This document shows positions 17,421-25,624 of a DNA stretch of 27,047 bases, in pieces. Below the pieces are notes generated by a model, which saw only the letters and a program-made list of their open reading frames with translations, was not told the DNA's origin and searched no databases. The stretch lies in assembly GCF_000003815.2 (NCBI RefSeq), contig NC_049986.1, forward strand, positions 6,656,259-6,683,305, given 5' to 3'. Source of the DNA: Branchiostoma floridae. Taxonomy: Eukaryota; Chordata; Leptocardii; Amphioxiformes; Branchiostomatidae. The stretch's first letter is position 1, and each line of letters begins with the position of its first letter. The position numbers and the translations under genes are program-made.

Positions 17421-17434
17421 CCACTAGAGGGCGC
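17421..17434 (+). promoter_or_regulatory. CTCF-type insulator motif
   Basis: CCACTAGAGGGCGC matches the bilaterian CTCF consensus CCASYAGRKGGCRS at every position. It lies about 2 kb upstream of the Pbx start, between Pbx and the next gene. Occupancy and orientation effects are inference. Confidence 0.5.
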
Positions 17435-17713
17435 TGCAGGATGTACGGAGAATCTGACCGCGTGATTTGAGGCATATTGATAATCTCAAAGCAGGTCTTT
17501 ATGTTGGCAAGGTAATAACTGTGTCGAGGGCCAACCAACTTTGGATCCTGTTTTCCCATATGATTAGATATATTGCCCAACAATCGCACCAGTAAACCAG
17601 TAACAACTACTCACTACTAGCTCAGAACAAGGAGGTTAAAAAAAACTTGCTCAGACAATAGTTCTTCGAGGCTATACATAACAACAAAATATTATGGATA
17701 ACGTACAGCACAG

Positions 17714-18273
17714 TCATGCATTGGTGATCTGGTCTCGCATTTGGAATAAGATATGAATAGATTGACCTACGCCTAGGCAGATATATGAGTTGAACATGAT
17801 TGAAGTACACGTAACGTTATATGCCGGAAAATATCGTTCCGTGTACCAGCAACGGAGACTGTGTGTTTTGCTTCTTATCTTCTTAAACAATGCTTCTCTC
17901 TCTTTATTGTAGGTAGGACAGGTCATAACAAAGTTGAATTCATCTTCTATATTTTCATAACATGTAGGACACAGTCTCTGAGTGACTGGTGTGTTACGGG
18001 ACGACCTTTTTCAATTTCTAAGCAATGTGCACTAATTTTCAGTTTCGTAATACTGTATGTAAATAATCTATCATGAATTGATGTCAGATATTCTTCCGTA
18101 CCAATGTGCTTTTTGATTTTTGAATAGGTTTGGAGCTTAACTGTGCTTTCAAGTTGTTCCCTCCAGTCAAACAGAAAAGGGTCCTTTAGACGCTCTGAAT
18201 ACATGTCTTGCGAGCTTGGCAATTTAGCATTGCGGCCTTGGGGTATCCCGCGGCCCGGGAACGCTGTTACCAA
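17714..18273 (-). pseudogene. Frameshifted LINE reverse-transcriptase C-terminus
   Basis: On the minus strand the frame from 18,273 encodes LQTYSKIKKHIGTEEYL then LKISAHCLEIEKGR, the usual layout downstream of the polymerase core of many LINEs (L-R-T-Y..., R-I-S-x-H, I-E-x-G-R). It stops at 17,947. A one-base frame change near 17,970 restores the expected continuation, CPTCYENIEDEFNF then VMTCPTYNKEREALF, which carries the CPxC...CP cysteine motif typical of this region. The copy is 5'-truncated (no polymerase motifs), frameshifted and non-functional. I cannot assign the clade. Confidence 0.8.
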
Positions 18274-18402
18274 GTTTGCCCAACCCTTCCAAGATCATCC
18301 AAGAACAATATAGGTACTAGATAGGGCTAATATGGAGAGGAAATATTGATGGATATACTAGGCTACCCTCGTCCCATAAGCCACGACGGTCAAGTACTAG
18401 TA

Positions 18403-18577
18403 CAGTAGAAGCCAGTTAATTGCACATACACAACGGATTACCGCACACTTCTGTTAACTGCATTAACAATTCCAAACCGGTTCACATCATTGTTAGTAAC
18501 TTCGCATTTCTGCACGGCCCGGGTAACTGCACGAAAAGCGCTGGCAAATGGGGTGTGCAGTTACGTCTTCTACTCAG
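18403..18577. mobile_element. pogo/Tigger-like MITE
   Basis: The left end CAGTAGAAGCCAGTTAATTG and the complement of the right end, CTGAGTAGAAGACGTAACTG, are inverted with mismatches and a 2-bp indel. TA dinucleotides flank both ends (18,401-18,402 and 18,578-18,579). CAGTAGAAxC ends followed by TTAATTGCAC-type sequence are typical of pogo/Tigger elements. It is 175 bp, non-coding and fairly diverged. Confidence 0.65.
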
Positions 18578-18698
18578 TATCTGATACAAGAGACTGCGTA
18601 TGCGTTGCATCTTTCACCTGCACAACATCTCTGCAAGGGCTGCACTAGCCGGCCATGGTCCGACCATATATACCCGGTGTAGCAATGATCGTGCGTCC

Positions 18699-18831
18699 TA
18701 GCCTCCATAGCAGGCTCTCTATGGACTTTTTTGGCACTTTTGCTGGCCATTTCTTTTTGTACTGGGTCGCTGATTGCTGGCCTCTCTCATAGCCGTCCAT
18801 TTTAGAAATGAGCCTGCTATAATGGAGGCTA
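18699..18831. mobile_element. 133-bp MITE with 9-bp target duplication
   Basis: TAGCCTCCATAGCAGGCTC (18,699-18,717) is inverted at the right end, GAGCCTGCTATAATGGAGGC followed by TA, with a 3-bp insertion. Both sides are bordered by the exact 9-mer CGTGCGTCC (18,690-18,698 and 18,832-18,840). A 9-bp target duplication points to Mutator-like elements; an 8-bp hAT duplication plus one chance base is the alternative. No coding capacity. Confidence 0.8.
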
Positions 18832-18840
18832 CGTGCGTCC

Positions 18841-19514
18841 CACATCGTAACATATCGTCCGTGAAGGAGAAGAAGAAGATGTATTGTGGACTTCGCATAT
18901 CGAACATTACATCTGTATGCGTCTCGTATGTTTAATATGAAAAGAGGTAATCTCTACCAAACCCCTTGTGTTGCTGTAAAAAGTAGAAAGTTATCTTACA
19001 AGCTGCATACTTGCGGAAAGGAAGCCGACAGAGGAGCTATTGAGGAATGATTGACAGTATGTCAATGACAGTATCACAGAAAATCGGTAGCTTGAGAAAG
19101 ATTAACTTGTGCAGTATTTTTCTCATCTGCCAGTGACTCTGCCAGTCTCCAACAGACTCATTTCGTTTGAGGAAGCCCCAAAAGAGCGAATGGAGTAAAC
19201 GGTTGAAGAAAAATATCGTCAAGAGTATTGCGTGTAGGACAGAATGCAATGTATATATGATTATTTACAGACCTTTGTCCACATATTCAACGCCTCGTTA
19301 TTGGTTGCAAATCTCCCAATGAAGTTTTAGAGTATAACGTTATAACGTTTGGCTGGGACATATAACCAAGGAGTCATGTCACCAGTGCATAATCATTAAT
19401 ATGGTTTCATGATTCATGTCAAGTCAGTGAAAGCTTATTGCACAGCAATTGTAACAACAGGTACAATGTAAGGCAAAGTATGAATAGTGTAACGTTAACG
19501 GTAGTTATTCACAA
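18841..19514. other. Intergenic DNA, nothing recognised
   Basis: AT-rich sequence with only short open frames and no transposon ends or splice-bounded exons that I can support. Confidence 0.4.
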
Positions 19515-19680
19515 GGTAACCTATATCCGTTGTTTTAAAAACGAGGTAGTTAGGGATATCTAGTCGGCGAATGTAGGTTTCAAATTGCAATATTTTCATA
19601 GCATTCCAGTCTGAAACAGTCGTCTGTCAGTTTGATATCCCTAAATACTCCGATTTTATATACAACGGACAAAGGTTACC
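19515..19680. repeat. 166-bp foldback (imperfect inverted repeat)
   Basis: The left arm (19,515-19,560, GGTAACCTATATCCGTTG ... TTAGGGATATC) pairs with the right arm (19,634-19,680, GATATCCCTAAA ... CAACGGACAAAGGTTACC) over about 46 bp with several mismatches. A smaller GTTTCA/TGAAAC pair lies in the loop. It may be a small foldback transposon or give a hairpin RNA. No clear target duplication was seen. Confidence 0.72.
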
Positions 19681-20691
19681 CCGCGAATAAAGGTGAACTA
19701 GCGTTACATGTGTAAGACATATAGCTACATAGTAAAATTAATCCAATACCGAATACAATGTGAATTCTATGCTATACAATTAAGGAAAACACAATGTGCA
19801 ATGTACAAGCGTTACAATGGCCTACTTGCTACTTTGAACTGGTTTATTTATTAAACACACACACAAAATCATGTACAAGATCGTAGTCCTAAGACTAAAT
19901 TGCCTCGTACTAAGTACACAAGAGATTATAATGGAGGCCCTGCCTAAGAACGTTATGATCAAATCATAATAATCACAATTCCCACTCAGCTGTACAATTT
20001 AAAAGTGTGGATTTACACACACACATATATATATATATATAAATCAGTAATAAAATCTCACTTCAATTTAAAACAGAACTATTGAGGAAGGTTAAAAAGT
20101 GACATCTAAAGTCTAACATGAATTTAAAAGGTCGACATGGTATGGGAGCGTAGTGTTCCTAAAACGAGCCGTTCTACACTTAAACCGAAGTGGCAGCATA
20201 TCTGAGGTTCCTACCATGTGCCTCAAAGCGGCGTGGTGGCAGCCAGTTGAAAACCTCAGAATTAACAAGGGATCCAGCAAACTTCAGGCAGTGAGCTTTC
20301 TGTCTTACATGCAGAGGTTCTAGATCACAAATTTGTAGCGCTCATCGGAACTGTAGGAACCGTAGGAGCGACCAAGAATAATCTTACAGGCTTTGACCTG
20401 GACACGCTCTATCATACGTGACTGTACGTGCATGTTCTACTTAAACTAATTTAGTAAAATGGAAAAAAATACTTGGGGAATGTTACACATTTTATCCTCT
20501 GCATTAATCTAGTTCTTTCTTCATCTTTAGTTGGACGCGAAATGATATTCATCTTCATCTTCTTTACGTGTAGGGCTGGCTAATAGTAGCCTCTGCCTGG
20601 CTCCACGGATCGCTGGTTAGATAGTAGTTACCGTAATATTGACTCTATTTGTCCAATTTCTGCTATTTGACCGGTGCTCCGCGGAGCCTGG
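19681..20691. other. Intergenic DNA with two microsatellites
   Basis: Contains a short (AC)n at about 19,855-19,865 and a compound (AC)n(AT)n at 20,015-20,041. Nothing coding was recognised. Confidence 0.5.
20015..20041. repeat. Compound (AC)n(AT)n microsatellite
   Basis: Uninterrupted AC dinucleotides pass directly into about nine AT dinucleotides. Confidence 0.95.
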
Positions 20692-20833
20692 GATACTGGC
20701 AACTAAACTACGCATGGATCAAAAGCGACCTCTATTTATCGGTTGCAGTACTGCTTCTTCAAAGACGAAGCGGTTGCTGCAGTACTAAAACTGATTAATA
20801 GGGGGCGCTTTTGATTGAAGGACTACTAGTATC
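20692..20833. repeat. 142-bp foldback with nested hairpin
   Basis: Outer GATACT/AGTATC ends enclose arms about 37 bp long, 20,718-20,754 (ATCAAAAGCGACCTCTATTT ... GCAGTACTGC) and 20,779-20,815 (GCAGTACT ... GGGGGCGCTTTTGAT). They pair with scattered mismatches. The loop holds a further stem, GCTTC/GAAGC. Possible origins are a small MITE or a hairpin RNA precursor; sequence alone does not decide. Confidence 0.7.
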
Positions 20834-21044
20834 TAACGTGTTTGTATCAATGATCAATGTAAAGTATAGAGGTGTCACCAAACCAACAAAAGCTAATATT
20901 TCTATATATTTGTTCCCGAGTTCATATTCCTTTCTTACCACTATCAAATATAGAAGGTAAAATGATACAAGTGTGTGTATACATTTACTTACTTTACTTA
21001 CTACGAGTTCCCGCTCATTTTTGTAAATAGGAAAAAAAACTGAT

Positions 21045-21358
21045 TCAGTTTGCTTTCAATAAACTTTATTCAATCAGCAAGAATCAAGAGCCGAATACGT
21101 CGTACATTATGAACATTGTGCATAGTATAATTATTAGCATTGATACATATTGGCTAACACGTGGCTGATTTTTGAGTCAACAGATTGAATCCATTTGTAA
21201 ACACAATTCTTACCACCTCAAATTGACATCTTCTTTGGGGGAATAACATTGCATGTTGTGCGAAAGGAATAACACGAGACAAAATATATTCTATCGAAGA
21301 AAAATAAACTTAACGACCAATCGTCCTTCTGTTCTAAACCATGCCACTTTCATCTTTA
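21045..21358 (-). other. 3' UTR and poly(A) signal of the secreted-peptide gene
   Basis: On the minus strand AATAAA occurs at 21,065-21,070, about 290 bases after the stop codon, with GT-rich sequence further on. The exact cleavage site is a guess. A plus-strand AATAAA overlaps nearby (21,058-21,063) and could serve a transcript on the other strand, though none was found. Confidence 0.6.
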
Positions 21359-21528
21359 CTAAATTCCTTGCTCGAGAGTCCTTCTCTTTCGACTTTCTTC
21401 CTGATCCGCGAGTATGTTCTCCACTTCCTCCTTCTTTAGTCCTTGTGTATCCAAGTGTTCACTGTCCTCATCAAGTTCCTCCAGGAGCGACCTCGCCTCT
21501 TCCACAACCTCTCTCAACTCTGAGTCAG
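21359..21528 (-). CDS. Secreted-peptide gene, exon 3 (acidic tail)
   Basis: The exon begins after a good acceptor (CTTTCTTTTACCCGTGCAG on the minus strand) and ends at TAG (21,359-21,361). It completes the split Ala codon and encodes 55 residues that are strongly acidic and predicted helical: DSELREVVEEARSLLEELDE, then DSEHLDTQGLKKEEVENI, then a basic RKRR cluster and TLEQGI. The heptad-like Leu/Val spacing suggests an amphipathic helix or short coiled coil. RKRR near the C-terminus is a possible proprotein-convertase site. I do not recognise the family. Confidence 0.8.
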
Positions 21529-21785
21529 CTGCACGGGTAAAAGAAAGACAAATATTATGAAACAGACAAATAAACCGATATGTAGTGCAGAAATTAATTA
21601 TTAACAATAATTTTGGACACTGAAAGAGCAAAGTTTGTTCGAATCTATCGGTACTAAAATAAAGCCCTTTTCAATTACTGTTAGCTACGTAGGAACATTA
21701 TCTACTTATCCCTGAACAAATTAAAAGGACAGCGTCTAGGTAAAACCAAGGTGTCCTTCTAAATATTTGAGATGACCAAACGTAC

Positions 21786-21922
21786 CATCTGCATCCACAT
21801 CCAGACGACCCCTTCTGCGCCTGCGCCGACGCCTCCATCCCTCGGAGTCGTCGATCAGCGTTGCCATGACAACCATCGTCACCAGTATCATGCAGACAAA
21901 CAGTTTCATGGTGTAGCTTCAA
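21786..21922 (-). CDS. Secreted-peptide gene, exon 2 (start codon, signal peptide, Arg8 motif)
   Basis: The exon runs from a pyrimidine-rich acceptor (minus strand ...CCCTCCCAACATCAG) to a good donor (GTACGT). The ATG lies at 21,907-21,909, 13 bases into the exon. The first 41 codons give a typical signal peptide (MKLFVCMILVTMVVMATL), then IDDSEG, then Trp25 followed by eight Arg (26-33) and GRLDVDAD. Joined to exon 3 the protein is 97 residues. The order signal peptide, short strongly cationic stretch beginning with Trp, acidic tail resembles precursors of tunicate and fish antimicrobial peptides, where the acidic part neutralises the cationic one. That comparison is by layout only; I see no sequence homology to a named family. 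The Arg run could instead be a processing site. Exon 2-3 joining preserves the frame (phase 1). Confidence 0.82.
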
Positions 21923-22370
21923 CTGATGTTGGGAGGGGGAAACAAAATGGTCACGGTTATTCGGTTCTATATTACTCAGTTCTATCATTGTAGTAAGTTT
22001 AAGACTGCATAAACTCACTACAAATTTGCCAAACAAACTACAGGAATCAAATTGACAAAACTGAGGGAAGAATATCACTTCTCCTATGGTTATAGCTACC
22101 ACACAAAAAATGGCCTTCTTCTGTTAGGGTCAACAGCAAACCATTTGACGAAAAAAGCTTAAATTTACTTTGATTTAGGAAATGTGTTAGAAATGATTTT
22201 CATCAGTAATTTAATTTGCACGCTTAACAAAATTTCTCACAAAACATCTTCCATCGAGACCCGCTATCATAAATAAAACTAGAAACACCAAGCTTTTGGC
22301 GTGTATGGTACGTACAAAAACAAATAAAAGTGATTGCAAAGGAACATGTTGGTAAGAGTTTGATACTTAC

Positions 22371-22430
22371 AGAATTCCTGGACACGTAGATCACGGCACG
22401 ATATCACTCTGAGGTCACGGCTGGCGGGAA
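22371..22430 (-). other. Secreted-peptide gene, exon 1 (5' UTR, approximate start)
   Basis: The 3' boundary is a near-perfect donor (AATTCT/GTAAGT, intron from 22,370 down). The 5' boundary is placed about 30 bases after the TATA box and is approximate. The exon has no ATG in sense orientation, so translation starts in exon 2. Intron 1 is then 448 bp (21,923-22,370) and intron 2 is 257 bp (21,529-21,785). Confidence 0.65.
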
Positions 22431-22457
22431 TGACTGAGGAGCGCTCGCGGGGATGGA

Positions 22458-22499
22458 GATATATACTCCAACTTGAAGGTGTAAGACAAGTATGCAAAT
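22458..22499 (-). promoter_or_regulatory. TATA box and POU octamer of the secreted-peptide gene
   Basis: On the minus strand ATTTGCAT (22,492-22,499) is followed 26 bp later by GAGTATATATCTCC, with its TATATATC core at 22,458-22,465. A TATA box about 90 bp upstream of a consensus splice donor fits a focused promoter for a tissue-restricted or inducible gene. A GGGCGTGTCACACCC palindrome-like motif lies near 22,552-22,568. Start-site location is inference. Confidence 0.65.
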
Positions 22500-22822
22500 G
22501 AGCCATTGTAGACTTGTACATTGTACCACTTAGAGATACGTGTCTGTACTATGGGCGTGTCACACCCGCTTGAAGAAAAGAAGACAATCACACATTTGTG
22601 AACGAAACTTGTCTGCCAATGGTTATTTGTTACTAGTACTGACCACCAAAAGAGAAGACAATTTTGAAAAGAATGGACTCACATGTTTATGAAAGGAAAT
22701 GGCATGTTAACACTAGATATTCGCGGAAACACAGACAATATGTGCTGGGCATCTACCATAGAATTGGATGGCGTGTGTGAGCTAGCAATCTAGGTGCGAA
22801 ATAGCTACAACTTTCCCAACTA

Positions 22823-23703
22823 CGAGGGGGGTTCAATAAGTTCTTTGCCTCACCAAGAAATAACAAGCACAACTCAGATTTTCAGGCACAACTTCATAGT
22901 ATGAAGTCTTTTATCAATATCCTCCAAATTACAAATCATTGGAGTCATTACTTTCCAGGCATTCGTTTTTTCTAAATTAGAAGGTAAGTGGGGAGAAAAA
23001 GAAGGGTGAAGTGTGATCAGACAATTTGACCTCACACCTCAGGTTGCAGATCAATTGTCCACCTTTTTTTTTCGTTATCCCTTACCTAACGTTACTGGGT
23101 GTCGCCTGCAACATGATGATCACAATAATTTGAATTTTGGTACACATTTATATAAGACTTTATACATGTACGTGGGGTTATCAATAAGTCCCCGACTTTA
23201 CCGAGAAAAAATAAGCACAGCTCAGATTTCGAAGCATAGATGTCAAGTATAAAGTCTTATATAAATATGTACCAAAATTCAAATTAGTGTGATCATTACT
23301 TTTCAGGCGACACCCAGTAACGTTAGGTGAGGGAGAAGGAAAAAAACGTGGACAATTGACCTGACCTGAGTGTGTGGGTCAATTTGCGCTGCTGGAAGTT
23401 AGAAACCCAATTCTTTTTGCTTGAAATAGGAAGAGAATCATTATCAAACATTTTGACAACGTCTTTTGTTAATTTATGGCATGGGAAACTCGACCCACAC
23501 ATGTCTGATCACAATTCACACAACTTTTTTCTCGCCACCTACCTTCTAATTTAGGAAAAACGAATGCCTGGAAAGTAATGACTCCAATGATTTGAAATTT
23601 GGAGGATATTGATAAAAGACTTCATACTATGAAGTTGTGCCTGAAAATCTGAGTTGTGCTTGTTATTTCTTGGTGAGGCAAAGAACTTATTGAACCCCCC
23701 TCG
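22823..23703. mobile_element. Tc1/mariner-type element with nested inverted repeats
   Basis: The ends CGAGGGGGGTTCAATAAG and its complement are flanked by TA on both sides (22,821-22,822 and 23,704-23,705), as for Tc1/mariner transposons. The terminal inverted repeats are about 169 bp long (22,823-22,991 and 23,535-23,703) and nearly identical. Inside is a second inverted repeat (23,022-23,165 with about 23,247-23,392). The spacer between its arms (from about 23,170) begins TACGTGGGGTTATCAATAAG and resembles the start of the outer repeat, so a related family forms the core. No transposase is coded. The whole 881 bp could fold into one long branched hairpin. Confidence 0.8.
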
Positions 23704-23705
23704 TA

Positions 23706-24120
23706 TGTTGTGGTAAAATGAGTTTAGACGGAGAGTGGATTCTTTCTGCTCAGGATACAGGCAGTAACAAACAAGAATTCACAAAATAACACACAAGTGT
23801 GCCGAAGTTCCAACAAGTTTTTTTTTCGTACTTTGGTCAAAGAAAGGTATAAGCTAGACAAGTAAACGATGTACAGATTACCAACAGACAATATCTGTTC
23901 TTACGTATATAGAGATTGGACGGATATTTACACCTAGTTCGTCACCTTCCATTGATTTTTTTGTGAGTAGTCTATTGGCTAGTGCTAATCATATTGCGGT
24001 ATGTATAGATGATAGTTGAAACGGAAATGGGGTTCTTTTCTGTACACACAAGAACACACATGCGCCAAACTTTATTTGTCAAAGAAATGTTGAACAATGT
24101 TTTGAATTGAAAAACATGAT
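23706..24120. other. Intergenic DNA, nothing recognised
   Basis: AT-rich, with no exon, RNA gene or transposon terminus that I can support. Confidence 0.4.
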
Positions 24121-24850
24121 GCCAGGAAAAGTTGCGGTCCTGATAACATTTCCCCGAAAATCACGATATCGTTAAAACATTTGCTGTTGAATTTAATGAA
24201 AGTCTTGCCTACATTGTAACTGCTCATCGGAAGAGGGACGTGTTCACAGCATCAGTAGGGTATCTACTATCGATATTACTCATTTCCGTTTTGATGAAAA
24301 CGATTAAATAGTTCATTTCAAAGTATATTTTCCAAGACATTGACCAAATTCTGTATCCAAACCAATATGGCAGTAGAAAAGGGTGTTCATCTGTCCACTA
24401 CTTGGTTATATAACGTTAGTGTGATTGATTGATTCTTCGCGGTGCTGAGAACCCTAATAGTAGCCAAACTGTTTTACTGACTAATTTTAGCAAAGCGTTT
24501 GATAGAATTGATAATGCAATCTTAATCCGTAAATTGTTAACATGTGGTGTACGCACTTCTATAGAGGGTACACAACTAGGGCCGACCCTGTCTCTAGCAT
24601 ATATGAATGCATTTTTGGCTGGATAGATAAAAATATGTCGATGGTCTGTCGTTACAAGAAAGTCGACTATTCAGTGAGAAGAGTTCAATGCAGACAACAA
24701 TTAACCAGCTGGGTACGTGGTCAAATTGTATGTCATTGAATTAGTGAAACAGCCATGACTTCAAGTACCAGAGTTACCAACCTAGGATTGATGTGTTCAA
24801 AAATTCGTATTTTCCCAGAACTATCGTAGAGTGGAATTTGTTATCACCAT
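24121..24850 (+). pseudogene. Deleted LINE reverse-transcriptase relic
   Basis: Reading frames interrupted by stops and shifts give, in order, ARKSCGPDNISPKIT (from 24,121), QILYPNQYGSRKGCSSVHYL (about 24,350-24,410), FSKAFDRIDNAILIRKL (about 24,486-24,536), EGTQLGPTLSLAYMN (about 24,567-24,611) and, after a gap, YQPRIDVFKNSYFPRTI followed by VEWN (about 24,766-24,840). These match, in order, the K-x-P-G-P-D-x-I, P-x-Q-Y-G-F-R-x-G, D-F-x-K-A-F-D-x-I, Q-G-x-x-L-G-P-x-L-F and F-F-P-R-T-I-x-x-W-N landmarks of CR1/L2/Jockey-like LINEs. The catalytic Y-A-D-D segment and most of the thumb are missing. Non-functional. Confidence 0.82.
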
Positions 24851-25464
24851 GCAAGCATTTGTACATAAAGATGTATTTCTTGTTTGGACAAGCCTTTTTG
24901 TCGCAAGAATGAGGATCTAGGAACAAGAAAGTTTTGTGTATCCTTTAGGCTGGTGTATCTTTTAAGAAGAAAAGCGCCGTTAAACGGCTGAAATCATCAT
25001 TGCAGGTAAACCCGCATCCACAGGAAGGTTTTCTTTGTAACAGGGTAAATAACTAACCTCAAGAAGGTTTTCAACCTCCTTGCTAACCTTAAGTTTAATT
25101 GGACATCAAACGCTGGTCAACTATAATTATGCCATGGTTAGATTGATATAGTGGAAGATTCATACCACCACACCCATACCCCGCGTCCCAGACAGGTGAT
25201 GGAGGGATAAGGAGTGCGGAAAGTCTCCATCCCTGAGCAGAGAGCGAGGCGAGTACTTTTCCCAAGCCATAAGAAATTAGAGAGGATGGTTGGGTGTTTA
25301 GGGTAAAGATACATTCTTCTTTATATCTCAACACCCTCATACCCTTCCTACTGTCCCTAATTGACCCGACTTTAATTTTCGCCTGTTTCTGCCAACCACC
25401 TTTTTATCTTCCTCCCCAAAGTCAAACTGTGCGCCATTTTTGTGATACTAGTAATATCTTTCCC
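24851..25464. other. Non-coding DNA, nothing recognised
   Basis: No exon family recognised. A short minus-strand frame of 21 codons begins with an ATG at 25,435-25,437. That ATG sits where transcription would start from the TATA box at 25,465-25,471, so it is unlikely to be a start codon. Confidence 0.4.
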
Positions 25465-25521
25465 TTTTATACCCCTGCACTCATTAGCATACGTGTACAT
25501 TTGCATAATTCCTCTGATTGG
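25465..25521 (-). promoter_or_regulatory. TATA/octamer/CCAAT promoter-like cluster
   Basis: Read on the minus strand: CCAAT box (25,517-25,521, in AACCAATCAG), octamer ATGCAAAT (25,499-25,506), octamer-like ATGCTAAT (25,483-25,490) and TATAAAA (25,465-25,471, in GGTATAAAAGGG). Order and spacing match an octamer-dependent TATA promoter, as in H2B-type or POU-regulated genes. About 28 bp downstream AAAATGGCGC resembles a YY1 site near the start. No recognisable coding exon follows, so the target transcript is unknown. Confidence 0.5.
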
Positions 25522-25624
25522 TTACCCTCCAAAATTGAGTTAACTGACCACCTGTCTGTGGCGCGCGGGGACAGGTGTGACGCTGTGAATAGTACACAAA
25601 GATTATTCTGTCTCTTTGCATGCA

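Noticed and set aside
21698-22102. 134-codon minus-strand open frame over exon 2 of the peptide gene
   Set aside because: It is in a different frame from the signal-peptide ATG and crosses both splice sites; the spliced 97-residue reading explains the region better.
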